A stretch of 64,000 bases of DNA from positions 310,001 through 374,000 of the forward strand of contig NZ_CP018760.1 of NCBI RefSeq assembly GCF_001913155.1, given 5' to 3'. Positions 17,714-26,846 of the stretch are shown here, one piece after another; position 1 is the stretch's first letter; every line of letters begins with the position of its first letter. This DNA is from Maribacter hydrothermalis (GTDB lineage Bacteria; Bacteroidota; Bacteroidia; Flavobacteriales; Flavobacteriaceae). The position numbers and the translations under genes were made by a program. Below the pieces are notes generated by a model. That model saw nothing but the letters and a program-made list of their open reading frames with translations, ran no database searches and had not been told where the DNA came from.

Positions 17714-19168
17714 ATGTCAAAAATAGTCATATTAGGTGCTGGAATTTCGGGTCATGTAGCTGCGGCACATCTTCGAAGAAAATTATCCAAACAACACGAA
17801 GTTTTAGTGGTTTCTCCAAATAGCAATTACCAATGGATACCCTCTAATATTTGGGTTGGTATTGGTCGTATGAAGTCTGAAGAAATACTATTTCCTTTAG
17901 CGCCTTTATACAAGAAAAAAAGTATTGGTTTTAAACAAGCAAAAGTCACCACTTTTCATCCAGAAGGTGATGCTGAAACACCAAACCCTTTTGTAAAAGT
18001 TGAATATGTAAATGGCGAACAAAAAGGTAAAACTGAAAATATTACCTACGATTATCTTATTAATGCAACAGGACCAAAATTAGCCTTTGATATGACAGAA
18101 GGGTTAAACCCTGGCACAAATAAGGCATATTCAGTTTGTACTTATACCCATGCAGAACATGCATGGCATGCTTTAAATGACTTGATTCAGCAGATGAAAC
18201 AGGGTAAAAAAGCAAAAATATTAATTGGAACGGGACACGCAAAATCTACTTGCCAAGGTGCGGCTTTCGAATACATTTTAAATGTAGAACAAGAGTTAAG
18301 GAGACATAATGTACGTGACAAGGCTGAAGTAATTTGGATTGCCAATGAGCATCAGTTAGGTGATTTTGGTATGGATGGTATGCTCCTTAGCTACGGTAAC
18401 AACATCATGAAATCTAGCGAAATGGTGGAAATGGTTTTTGAAGACCGTGGAATTAAATGGATTATAGGTGCCGGAGTCAATAAAATTGAAGATGGAGTAG
18501 CACACTATGAAACGCTAGATGGCGAGTATAAATCTGAGACATACGATTTTGCTATGTTAATACCTGCATTCTCTGGTCATGGTTTTAAAGCCTTTGACAA
18601 AAATAATCAAGATATTACTGAAAAACTTTTTAAAGGTTTTATGCTTGTAGATGCTGATTATTCCCCTAAACCCTATGAAGAATGGAGCGTACAAGATTGG
18701 CCAGAAACGTATCAAAATCCGTCGTACAAAAACATATTTGCCCCTGGTATTGCTTTTGCACCTCCACATGCAATTTCAAAACCACGGGTAAGTAAGAATG
18801 GAACAGCTATATCTCCTGCCCCACCTCGTACAGGAATGCCATCTGGTATTACTGCAAAATTAGTGGCAGATAATATTATTGATACTATTAATGGAAAAAA
18901 AGATTTACACCATAAAGGCTCTTTAGGCAATATGGGTGCGGCATGTATTGCATCTGCCGGTTATGGAATAACAAAAGGAAGTGGTGTTAGTATTACCACC
19001 TACCCCATTGTGCCAGATTATAACAAGTATCCTGATACACAGGGCAGGCAATTGGGCAAAACATTTGGAGAAATTGGCTTAGCCGGTCACTGGTTAAAAT
19101 TAGCACTGCATTATGCTTTTATATATAAAGCAAAAATGAAGCCTTTTTGGTGGCTAATTCCTGAATAG
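17714..19168 (+). CDS. sqr: sulfide:quinone oxidoreductase (FAD-dependent)
   Basis: 484 residues. The N-terminal FAD-binding motif IVILGAGISGHVAAAHL is followed by the SQR-type stretch PNSNYQWIPSNIWVGIG. Candidate redox cysteines are Cys142, Cys180 (KSTCQGAAFEY) and Cys411 (GAACIASAGYG). A C-terminal amphipathic region (HWLKLALHYAFIYKAKMKPF) should anchor it to the inner membrane. It oxidises sulfide to persulfide or polysulfide and passes electrons to quinone. Its product is the substrate of the CstB-like enzyme at 3 kb, and the reduced quinone can be drained by the bd oxidase. Confidence 0.88.
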   Translation: MSKIVILGAGISGHVAAAHLRRKLSKQHEVLVVSPNSNYQWIPSNIWVGIGRMKSEEILFPLAPLYKKKSIGFKQAKVTTFHPEGDAETPNPFVKVEYVNGEQKGKTENITYDYLINATGPKLAFDMTEGLNPGTNKAYSVCTYTHAEHAWHALNDLIQQMKQGKKAKILIGTGHAKSTCQGAAFEYILNVEQELRRHNVRDKAEVIWIANEHQLGDFGMDGMLLSYGNNIMKSSEMVEMVFEDRGIKWIIGAGVNKIEDGVAHYETLDGEYKSETYDFAMLIPAFSGHGFKAFDKNNQDITEKLFKGFMLVDADYSPKPYEEWSVQDWPETYQNPSYKNIFAPGIAFAPPHAISKPRVSKNGTAISPAPPRTGMPSGITAKLVADNIIDTINGKKDLHHKGSLGNMGAACIASAGYGITKGSGVSITTYPIVPDYNKYPDTQGRQLGKTFGEIGLAGHWLKLALHYAFIYKAKMKPFWWLIPE

Positions 19169-19222
19169 TTTCAAGTACTACATCTTGGATAACTCGAAAG
19201 AATAAAACTTAAAACCAAAAAA

Positions 19223-19363
19223 ATGACACAAAGAATATCAAAATCGAAACGCTTTTATATGATGAACCCTATCATTCAGTTTTTTAAGTTCATCTGGTTA
19301 AGCATAAAAATAATGTTAGTTGTGGCTAGAGGTCATGGCGGTACCAGAAAAGCTAATAATTAA
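19223..19363 (+). CDS. 46-residue SQR-associated small protein
   Basis: ATG 19223, TAA 19361-19363. It has a basic N-terminus (MTQRISKSKRFY), a hydrophobic middle (IIQFFKFIWLSIKIMLVVA) and a C-terminal GHGGTRK tail. I recall near-identical short proteins beside SQR in Bacteroidota, but without a known function. Its stop codon overlaps the start of the next gene (TAATG), which strongly supports translation. It is probably a membrane helper of SQR. Confidence 0.7.
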   Translation: MTQRISKSKRFYMMNPIIQFFKFIWLSIKIMLVVARGHGGTRKANN

Positions 19364-19557
19364 TGAATAAGAAAACACTTCTTATAACCACTATAGGCAT
19401 AGTCATCGGCGCTATAGCCGGTTATCTATACTATGCCGAAATCGGATGCATAAGTGGTACGTGCGCTATAACTTCCAAACCATTAAACAGTACATTATAT
19501 GGTGGATTGATGGGTGGATTATTTTGTAACATCTTTATTAAACCATCAAAAAAGTAA
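19363..19557 (+). CDS. DUF6132-like small membrane protein
   Basis: 64 residues with two hydrophobic helices around a Cys-containing loop: GCISGTCAITSKPLNSTLYG. The C-x4-C spacing and ITSxPxxS pattern match small Bacteroidota proteins named DUF6132. It is coupled by TAATG to the small gene upstream. The cysteines and the place after SQR suggest a sulfur or rhodanese-related membrane role, but this is inference. Confidence 0.8.
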   Translation: MNKKTLLITTIGIVIGAIAGYLYYAEIGCISGTCAITSKPLNSTLYGGLMGGLFCNIFIKPSKK

Positions 19558-19599
19558 GTGTAAAAATTATATAAAAATTTGATTGATTGGTTGTTTAAC

Positions 19600-19630
19600 A
19601 AGGCACTTCTGTGAGGAATTGCCTTTTTTC
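19600..19630 (+). terminator. terminator after the SQR operon
   Basis: AAGGCA (19600-19605) pairs with TGCCTT (19620-19625), followed by a T-rich run. The stem is short but well placed, 43 nt after the last stop. Confidence 0.65.
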
Positions 19631-19673
19631 TTTTTATCCAAAAAATAGCAATTATTTTATTATTCTTCCTTCG

Positions 19674-19717
19674 GTAACATTAGTTACTGTACAGTCCTTT
19701 TTGCCGAACTAATTTTG
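19674..19717 (+). promoter_or_regulatory. Crp/Fnr-like operator and exact -7 box for the RND operon
   Basis: GTAACATTAGTTAC (19674-19687), then 22 bp, then TAATTTTG (19710-19717), an exact TAnnTTTG. The ATG is 10 nt beyond, giving a very short leader. Confidence 0.65.
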
Positions 19718-19727
19718 TATCAAATAA

Positions 19728-21041
19728 ATGAATACGATGAAGTACAAATTAATAGGACTTTTATTATTCGGCTTTTATTCGGCACTGGCGCAAGAAACTA
19801 TATCTGTTTCAAAAGAAGAAGTGTTAACCAAAGTAAAAGAGAACAATAACACCCTTAAAATAGCACAGCAAGATGTGTTATCAGCAAAGGGTGACTACAA
19901 TCAAACCAATGCTATTTTATTGCCCAATATTAGCGTTTCACATACGGCAATTGCGACAACTAATCCTTTAATGGCATTTGGTTCAAAATTAAATCAGGAA
20001 ATATTAACTGCTGCAGATTTTAATCCAGATTTATTAAATGACCCAAGTCAAATTGAAGATTATTCAACCAGAATCGAAATACAACAACCCTTAATAAATT
20101 TCGATGGTATATATCAGCGAAAAGCTGCAAAGGCTAAACTCACCGCTAGTGAACTACAGTCCGGCCGCACAGAAGATTACTTAGCTCTTGAAGTTGAAAA
20201 AGCGTATATGCAATTGCAACTCGCTTATAAAACCGTAGCAGTTTTAGAGAAAGCTCAAGAAACTGCTTTAGAAAATAAACGTATTGCTAACAATAGTTAT
20301 AAGCAAGGTTATTTACAAAAATCTGATGTTCTTTCTGTAGAAGTAAGAGTTACCGAGATTGATAATCAATTACAGTATGCAAAAAGTAACATATTAAATG
20401 CTAGCAACTACCTATCAGTTTTAATGAATGCTGATGAGAACGACATTTTAAAACCATCGGATTCATTATCCATTACTAATTACGCGACTGCAACGGCTGT
20501 AAACCTATCTGAAAACAGGAAAGATATTTTAGCAATGAATTTGGCTTCAGAAGCTTATAGACAAATGCATAAAGCAGACCAAATGGCTTTCTTACCTCGT
20601 TTAAATGCTTTTGGCACTTATGAGTTACATGACGATGAAATTTTTCAAGGTCAAGCGCAAGGGTATTTATTCGGAGCAGAATTAAAATGGAACCTTTTTG
20701 AGGGTAGCAAACGCTTTGGAAAATCTCAAAAGAGCAAAGCGGAGTATGATAAATCTAAATTACAATTAGAGCAGTATAAATCTGAAAGTCAACTAGAGCT
20801 TAACAAAGCGAAAAGAGGTTTTGAAGATGCTCAAAATAAATTAAAACTTACAAAACTAGCGTTAGACCAATCGGAAGAATCATTGCGTATACGCACCAAT
20901 AGATTTGAACAAGGCTTAGAAAAAACTACAGATTTGCTCATGTCCGAAACCCAATATTCTCAAAAGCAATTAGAATATTACGCTACAATTTTTCAACATA
21001 ATTACGCCTTGGCGTATGTACAGTTTTTAACGAAAGAATAG
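19728..21041 (+). CDS. TolC-family outer-membrane efflux protein
   Basis: 437 residues. A signal peptide ends near GFYSALAQ; the paired helical repeats of TolC follow (LEVEKAYMQLQLAYKTVAVL and the C-terminal QLELNKAKRGFEDAQNKLKL). It is the outer-membrane component of the RND pump encoded by the next two genes. ATG 19728 and ATG 19737 are both usable starts; the -7 box at 19710-19717 allows either. Confidence 0.93.
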   Translation: MNTMKYKLIGLLLFGFYSALAQETISVSKEEVLTKVKENNNTLKIAQQDVLSAKGDYNQTNAILLPNISVSHTAIATTNPLMAFGSKLNQEILTAADFNPDLLNDPSQIEDYSTRIEIQQPLINFDGIYQRKAAKAKLTASELQSGRTEDYLALEVEKAYMQLQLAYKTVAVLEKAQETALENKRIANNSYKQGYLQKSDVLSVEVRVTEIDNQLQYAKSNILNASNYLSVLMNADENDILKPSDSLSITNYATATAVNLSENRKDILAMNLASEAYRQMHKADQMAFLPRLNAFGTYELHDDEIFQGQAQGYLFGAELKWNLFEGSKRFGKSQKSKAEYDKSKLQLEQYKSESQLELNKAKRGFEDAQNKLKLTKLALDQSEESLRIRTNRFEQGLEKTTDLLMSETQYSQKQLEYYATIFQHNYALAYVQFLTKE

Positions 21042-21073
21042 GATTTCACAATTACTAAATACCAAACATAAAG

Positions 21074-22156
21074 ATGAAAAATAAAAAATATATAATCACA
21101 GCCATTTTAGGTGCAACAATCTTGTTCTCTAGTTGTGGTAGCGATGATAAAAAAGCGGTAGTTGATAATTCACCTGCTATTGCTGTTCAAATAAAAACAG
21201 TTTCTGAAGATAGTAGTAATCCCTTTTTAACAGTTAGTGGTAAAATTGAAGCTGCCAAGAGTGCAAACATTAGCACTAGAATGATGGGGTATGTAGATAA
21301 AATATATGTTGGTGTTGGTGATAAGGTGCAAAACGGACAGTTATTAATGAGCGTTAACAATGCTGATGTTTCTGCGCAATTAGCACAGGTAAATGCCGGT
21401 ATAACTGAAGCTGAAGCGGCGTATACCAATGCAGAAAAAGACTTTAACAGATTTACTACACTATTTAAAGAAAATAGTGCCTCACAAAAAGAGCTAGATG
21501 ATATCACTGCCAATTACAATATGGCAAAAGCAAGAGTGGAATCTGCTAAACAAATGAAAAACGGGGTTAACGCTCAAATGGGATATGCCAATATTCGTGC
21601 TCCTTTTAACGGTGTGGTAACGAATAAATTTATTAATGCAGGCGATATGGCAAACCCAGGTATGGCTTTAATGGAAGTAGAATCTCCAGGAACATATCAA
21701 GTACTTGCTATGGTACCTGAATCTGAAATTATTGCCATTAAAAATGATACCGAAGTTAGTGTTCAAATAAAAGCATTAAATAAAAGTATTAAGGGGAAAG
21801 TTACAGAAGTAAGTACCTCATCTAAAAATACCGGTGGTCAATATCTTGTAAAAGTCATTTTAGATAAAACCGATGCACAGGTACTTTCTGGAATGTACGC
21901 AACAGTACAATTTCCTATTGCACGAAAAACAACAAGTTCTGCTGTAATGATTCCTTTAGATGCCATTGTAAAGAAAGGTCAGTTATCCGGAATTTACACG
22001 GTAAGCCAAAGTAATACTGCCTTATTACGCTGGTTGCGATTAGGAAGAACTTTTGGGGATCAAGTGGAAGTATTATCTGGTCTATCGGCAGACGAGCAAT
22101 ATATCGTTTCTGCTGAGGGGAAATTATTTAACGGCGCCAAAATCTCAAATCAATAA
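21074..22156 (+). CDS. RND efflux membrane fusion lipoprotein
   Basis: 360 residues. Lipobox LFSSCGSD puts the lipid Cys near residue 21. It has the first lipoyl half (GKIEAAKSANISTRMMGYVD), the coiled coil around residues 95-150, the second half (NIRAPFNGVVTNKFINAGDM) and a beta-barrel and MP domain. It links the TolC protein with the RND pump. Confidence 0.94.
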   Translation: MKNKKYIITAILGATILFSSCGSDDKKAVVDNSPAIAVQIKTVSEDSSNPFLTVSGKIEAAKSANISTRMMGYVDKIYVGVGDKVQNGQLLMSVNNADVSAQLAQVNAGITEAEAAYTNAEKDFNRFTTLFKENSASQKELDDITANYNMAKARVESAKQMKNGVNAQMGYANIRAPFNGVVTNKFINAGDMANPGMALMEVESPGTYQVLAMVPESEIIAIKNDTEVSVQIKALNKSIKGKVTEVSTSSKNTGGQYLVKVILDKTDAQVLSGMYATVQFPIARKTTSSAVMIPLDAIVKKGQLSGIYTVSQSNTALLRWLRLGRTFGDQVEVLSGLSADEQYIVSAEGKLFNGAKISNQ

Positions 22157-22164
22157 ACGAGTCT

Positions 22165-22260
22165 GGGTTAGGGATTGTAGCGGTTACCCCACAGGCATTT
22201 TTTATGCCGAGGAGTAAAAGCGAAAAGCCCGACCACCTGTCTTTCGCAGGTGGTAACACA
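22165..22260 (+). repeat. probable dispersed Flavobacteriaceae intergenic repeat
   Basis: The unit begins GGGATTGTAGCGG, has a short GGCATTTTTTATGCC hairpin, then GCGAAAAGCCCGACC and ends in an 8-bp stem (ACCACCTG 22232-22239, CAGGTGGT 22247-22254). I recall the phrase pair 'GGGATTGTAGCGG ... GCGAAAAGCCCGACC' as common between genes in flavobacteria. It lies between the fusion protein and the pump genes, so it is transcribed. Only one copy was seen here, so the repeat status rests on recall. Confidence 0.5.
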
Positions 22261-22279
22261 CAAATAAAATAAAGAAATA

Positions 22280-25200
22280 ATGAAGGAAGGTTTAGCTGGT
22301 AAAATTGCCAAAATATTCATAGGCAGCAAGTTAACGGTGCTTTTAATGATTGTTTTCATGGTCATTGGGGTATACAGTTCGTTTTTAATCCCTAGGGAAG
22401 AAGAACCGCAAATTGATGTGCCTATGGCAGACATTTTTGTTGGCTACCCTGGAGCAAGTCCCGCTGAAGTAGAATCGCGCGTAATCAAACCTTTAGAGAA
22501 ATTAATCTCTAACATTAAAGGGGTGGAATATGTGTATTCAACCTCAATGAAAGAGCAAGGCATGGTCATTGTTCAATTTTATGTGGGCGAAGATATTGAA
22601 CGTTCATTTGTAAAATTGTACAACGAAATCAATAAACATATGGACGAAATGCCACAAGGTGTCACCTTCCCTTTGGTAAAAACCCGTGCTATTGATGATG
22701 TACCTATGCTTGGACTAACCTTATGGAGCGAGAACTATGATGGGTACCAGTTAAGCCAAATGGCACAAGAACTGGAAAGCGAAATCAAGAAAGTAAATGA
22801 TGTAGCTATAACGCATAAAATTGGAAACCAAGACCGTCAATTACGTGTTGTTTTAGATAAGGATAAACTTGCCGCTAGCGGATTGGATTTCTTATCTGTT
22901 GCTGAAATGATAAAGGCTAATAATGCCCAATTGAGTTCTGGTAGTTTTGATAAGAATGATACGGAGTTCTTAGTAAATACGGGTAATTTTTTGGCTTCAG
23001 TTACCGATGTTGAAAACCTTGTTGTCGGTGTTCAACAAAATCGGCCTATATATTTAAAGCAAATTGCAAACATTATTGACGGACCAGAAGTTCCTCAAAG
23101 TTATGTGTCTTTAGGGTTTGGCGGAGCAAGTGATAAAGTAGCTGATTACAAATCTGAATACCCAGCGGTTACTATCTCTGTGGCGAAAAGAAAAGGTGCC
23201 GATGCAATGAAAATTGCAGACATTGTTATTGATAAAGTTGAACACTTACGTACCACTTTAATACCAGATGATGTACATATAGAAATCACTAGAAACTATG
23301 GTGAAACAGCATCTCATAAAGTGTCTGAACTTTTATTACACTTAATTGGTTCAATCATTGCCGTGACACTTGTTGTTATGTTGGCCATGGGCTGGCGCGG
23401 TGGTTTGGTGGTGTTCTTATCCGTACCCATCACATTTGCATTAACACTGTTGAGCTATTATATGCTTGACTATACATTAAACAGAATTACCCTTTTTGCT
23501 TTAGTTTTTGTAACGGGTATTGTGGTAGATGACTCCATTATTATAGCCGAGAATATGCACCGGCATTTTAAAATGAAACGGCTACCCTTTAAACAAGCCG
23601 CACTATATGCAATTAACGAAGTTGGTAACCCTACTATTTTAGCAACCTTTACCGTAATAGCTTCTGTACTACCAATGGCATTCGTATCTGGACTTATGGG
23701 ACCATATATGGCACCTATGCCTATTGGGGCTTCTATTGCCATGATTTTATCTCTTTTCGTGGCTTTGACTATAACGCCTTATTTAGGGTATATTTTCTTA
23801 AGAGAAAAAGATAAAAAAGGTGACGTAGAAAAAGTAGAAAAACCATTAGAGGAAACCTATATCTACAAAATTTATAACAAATATGAACGCCCCCTAATTG
23901 AAAACAAAAGCAAACGTTGGTTGTTTTTAGGACTGACTTTTCTTCTACTTATGGGCTCAATGGTATTGTTCTTTACCAAATCTGTAGCTGTAAAAATGCT
24001 TCCTTTTGATAACAAAAATGAGTTTCAAGTGGTGATTGATATGCCTGAGGGGACTACCCTTGAACGTACAGGCGTGGTAGCTCAAGAAATTTCTCAATAT
24101 TTATCTACTAGACCAGAAGTTGTTAATTATCAAAATTATGTGGGTACCTCTGCTCCTATCACTTTTAACGGATTAGTGCGCCATTACGATTTACGTGGTG
24201 GTAGTAATATGGCGGATATTCAGGTAAACCTTGTTGATAAGGAAGAACGTTCTGCTCAAAGTCATGATATTGCTAGTTTACTGCGCCCGGATATTCAGAA
24301 AATAGCCGCTAAGTATAATGCCAATGTTAAGTTAGTTGAAGTTCCGCCAGGACCTCCTGTGCTTTCTACAATTGTAGCGGAAGTATATGGACCTGATTAT
24401 GAGGAACAAATAAAAATTGCAAACAGCGTACAAGATATTCTGAAAAACACTGATGATGTTGTTGATATCGATTGGTTAGTGGAAGCTGATCAAACCGAGT
24501 ATAAATTCGAGATCAATAAAGAAAAAGCAATGCTTTACGGTGTAGCTCCCCAACAAATTGCCTACACCATGAACATGGCACTTTCTAACAGGGCTATTAC
24601 CAATTTGTATGATGAGAATGCTATAAATCAGGTTGGTTTGGTTTTGGCTTTAGATGAAAAAGAAAAGTCAACTATTACAGATATTTCGCAACTAAAAATT
24701 ACCTCTAAGCAGGGTACAATGGTGCCTATTGCCGATTTAGTGGATATTAAAGAAACCATCAGTGCCAAGAGTATTTACCGTAAAAATCAAAAACGTGTAG
24801 TATACGTAATGGCAGACATGGCAGGGAAATTAGAGAGTCCGGCATATGCTATTTTAGGTATGGAAGAAAAACTTAAAGAGATAGCCTTACCAAAAGGTTA
24901 TAGTATTAACGAAATGTATTTAGGCCAGCCAGATTTTGAAGATGACTATACCGTTAAGTGGGATGGGGAATGGCAAATTACACTTGAAGTTTTTCGTGAT
25001 TTAGGAATTGCCTTTATGGGAGCTATCGTTCTGATTTATATTTTGATTGTAGGTTGGTTTCAAAACTTTAAAGCCCCAATCGTAATGATGGTAGCTATAC
25101 CCTTATCCTTAATAGGTATTGTTTTAGGACACTGGATTATGGGCGCATTCTTTACTGCTACTTCTTTTATAGGTATGATTGCCCTGGCAGGTATTATGGT

Positions 25201-25513
25201 CCGGAATTCGGTACTACTTATAGATTTTATTAATCTACGTTTAGCTGAAGGTGTACCTATAAAGCAAGCTGCTATTGAAGCTGGTGCGGTACGAACAACC
25301 CCTATACTATTAACTGCCGGCACCGTAGTTATTGGAGCTTTCGTCATCTTATTTGATCCTATATTTCAAGGTTTGGCCATTTCTTTAATGGGTGGAACAA
25401 TTGTATCTACCGTTCTTACTTTATTGGTGGTGCCATTAGTGTACTATATGATAGAAAAAAAGAATTATCCAGAAGTTGAAATGCAAGAAAATGAAAATAA
25501 TGTGCAACAATAA
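22280..25513 (+). CDS. RND efflux pump, AcrB-type inner-membrane permease
   Basis: 1077 residues, the normal length. It shows the N-terminal helix, PREEEPQIDVPMADIFVGYP, two large periplasmic domains and two six-helix bundles. The proton-relay Asp pair is in VVDDSIIIAENMH (helix 4), and the second half has GMIALAGIMVRNSVLLIDF. It should be a proton-driven trimer exporting lipophilic compounds through the fusion protein and the TolC protein. Which compound is unknown; the regulatory link with sulfide and bd oxidase genes suggests a redox-stress metabolite or metal-linked toxin. Confidence 0.95.
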   Translation: MKEGLAGKIAKIFIGSKLTVLLMIVFMVIGVYSSFLIPREEEPQIDVPMADIFVGYPGASPAEVESRVIKPLEKLISNIKGVEYVYSTSMKEQGMVIVQFYVGEDIERSFVKLYNEINKHMDEMPQGVTFPLVKTRAIDDVPMLGLTLWSENYDGYQLSQMAQELESEIKKVNDVAITHKIGNQDRQLRVVLDKDKLAASGLDFLSVAEMIKANNAQLSSGSFDKNDTEFLVNTGNFLASVTDVENLVVGVQQNRPIYLKQIANIIDGPEVPQSYVSLGFGGASDKVADYKSEYPAVTISVAKRKGADAMKIADIVIDKVEHLRTTLIPDDVHIEITRNYGETASHKVSELLLHLIGSIIAVTLVVMLAMGWRGGLVVFLSVPITFALTLLSYYMLDYTLNRITLFALVFVTGIVVDDSIIIAENMHRHFKMKRLPFKQAALYAINEVGNPTILATFTVIASVLPMAFVSGLMGPYMAPMPIGASIAMILSLFVALTITPYLGYIFLREKDKKGDVEKVEKPLEETYIYKIYNKYERPLIENKSKRWLFLGLTFLLLMGSMVLFFTKSVAVKMLPFDNKNEFQVVIDMPEGTTLERTGVVAQEISQYLSTRPEVVNYQNYVGTSAPITFNGLVRHYDLRGGSNMADIQVNLVDKEERSAQSHDIASLLRPDIQKIAAKYNANVKLVEVPPGPPVLSTIVAEVYGPDYEEQIKIANSVQDILKNTDDVVDIDWLVEADQTEYKFEINKEKAMLYGVAPQQIAYTMNMALSNRAITNLYDENAINQVGLVLALDEKEKSTITDISQLKITSKQGTMVPIADLVDIKETISAKSIYRKNQKRVVYVMADMAGKLESPAYAILGMEEKLKEIALPKGYSINEMYLGQPDFEDDYTVKWDGEWQITLEVFRDLGIAFMGAIVLIYILIVGWFQNFKAPIVMMVAIPLSLIGIVLGHWIMGAFFTATSFIGMIALAGIMVRNSVLLIDFINLRLAEGVPIKQAAIEAGAVRTTPILLTAGTVVIGAFVILFDPIFQGLAISLMGGTIVSTVLTLLVVPLVYYMIEKKNYPEVEMQENENNVQQ

Positions 25514-25525
25514 AAACAACTAATT

Positions 25526-25837
25526 ATGAAATTATTGATTGTAACCGTGGTATTAGAATTCGAAAAAGAAATTCTAAAACTATTTAAAAAATCCAACATT
25601 GATAGTTTTAGTGAAAGTCGTATAGATGGTCATAAAAACTTAACATCTATGGTTCGTACAGCAAGTTGGTTTCCTAGTGAAAAGGGAGGAATAGAATCTA
25701 GCCTTTTCTTCTCTTTTACCGAAAACGAAAATATTGATAAACTGTTTCAACTTATTAAAGAATTTAATCTAAATCTGGAAACAAATAACTCCATAAAGGC
25801 AGTGGTGGTTCCCATTGAAAAATCAATTTTATCTTAA
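25526..25837 (+). CDS. hypothetical small cytosolic protein, possibly PII-like
   Basis: 103 residues, no signal or membrane segment. Alternating strands and helices (MKLLIVTVVLEFEKEILKLF, then SSLFFSFTENENIDKLFQLI, then IKAVVVPIEK) look like a ferredoxin-like or PII-like fold, as in DUF3240 proteins found after efflux pumps. No catalytic motif. It follows the pump gene by 12 nt and is followed by a YgaP-like protein, so a sensing role for the pump operon is a guess. Confidence 0.65.
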   Translation: MKLLIVTVVLEFEKEILKLFKKSNIDSFSESRIDGHKNLTSMVRTASWFPSEKGGIESSLFFSFTENENIDKLFQLIKEFNLNLETNNSIKAVVVPIEKSILS

Positions 25838-25849
25838 AAAAAATTCAGC

Positions 25850-26038
25850 ATGTTAAACACATATTTTAGAGTTATAGTAGGCACAATGGTATTATTGAGC
25901 GTTGTATTAGCCGTTTATGTACATATAAACTGGCTTTGGTTTACCGTATTTATAGGCGTAAATCTTATTCAATCAGCATTTACGAAATGGTGTTTGTTGG
26001 AAACGATTCTATTAAAATTAGGTGTCAAGAAAAAATAG
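25850..26038 (+). CDS. DUF2892/YgaP-type small membrane protein
   Basis: 62 residues with two transmembrane helices (about residues 5-24 and 28-47). NWLWFTVFIGVNLIQSAFTKWCLLETILLKLGVK matches the DUF2892 (YgaP transmembrane) family, in which the Cys before the last helix is typical. In other bacteria this domain is fused to or lies near rhodanese, which fits the sulfur theme. Last gene of the RND operon. Confidence 0.88.
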   Translation: MLNTYFRVIVGTMVLLSVVLAVYVHINWLWFTVFIGVNLIQSAFTKWCLLETILLKLGVKKK

Positions 26039-26284
26039 GAGACAGATTTTCTTTTTTTTAAAAAATCCATATTTAAATTCCTTGGTAATAATTCACCTTT
26101 TAATTTTTAAAAATATCAGGTAACTATATATTGATTTTCAACATATTATATAATTTTTAAGTGCTTATAATATTGAAAATCTAATACCAATTGAAAGTTA
26201 GTATCTTGTCATTGTAACAGCGTTAACAAAAGATTTATTTTCTTTGCACTTCTTTAAGTTCCTAATAACAAGAAATAATTAACA

Positions 26285-26845
26285 ATGAATTTACTATATG
26301 ACCCTTGGCCTTGGTATGTGGCCGGACCTTTAATTGCACTTACCATGTTTATACTACTTTTTGTAGGAAAAAAATTTGGTATGTCCTCTAACCTTAGCAC
26401 AGTTTGCTCAATTGGTGGTGCTGGTAAATACTCTGATTTTTTTAAATTCGATTGGAAAGCAGATCGTTGGAATTTAGTTGTTGTTCTTGGTGCTGTCATT
26501 GGTGGCTTTATTGCTTCTAAATACATGTCTTATAATACAGTGAAGATTAATCCTGATATTGCACAACAGCTTTCTACAGACTATGGAATTGAAAGTGCTG
26601 GGCAGGCATATTTACCACCTGAACTTTTTGCCTCTCAACAACTTACAGACCCGTTTGTATTAGCTGTTTTAATTATCGGAGGATTCTTAGTGGGCTTCGG
26701 TGCACGTTATGCTGGTGGTTGTACCAGTGGTCATGCCATATCTGGACTCAGCAATTTACAGTTACCATCCTTAATTGCCGTTATCGGTTTCTTTATTGGC
26801 GGCTTAGTAATGATTCACCTTTTATTCCCCCTAATTTTTAGCTAG
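26285..26845 (+). CDS. YeeE/YedE (TsuA-like) sulfur transporter, first half
   Basis: 186 residues with about five membrane helices. The key motif GARYAGGCTSGHAISGLSNL has the conserved Cys of the YeeE/YedE family, shown in TsuA to relay thiosulfate. It is the N-terminal half; the second half follows 1 nt later. Probable substrate: thiosulfate or related reduced sulfur. Confidence 0.93.
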   Translation: MNLLYDPWPWYVAGPLIALTMFILLFVGKKFGMSSNLSTVCSIGGAGKYSDFFKFDWKADRWNLVVVLGAVIGGFIASKYMSYNTVKINPDIAQQLSTDYGIESAGQAYLPPELFASQQLTDPFVLAVLIIGGFLVGFGARYAGGCTSGHAISGLSNLQLPSLIAVIGFFIGGLVMIHLLFPLIFS

Positions 26846-26846
26846 T

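Noticed and set aside
22168..22434. 88-residue minus-strand frame between the RND genes
   Set aside because: It crosses the repeat unit and the start of the pump gene, with no family resemblance.
26214..26227. GTAACAGCGTTAAC before the YeeE/YedE gene as another Crp/Fnr-like operator
   Set aside because: The halves do not match the 5+4+5 pattern and the nearest -7-like box is only 11 bp away, not 21-22 bp.
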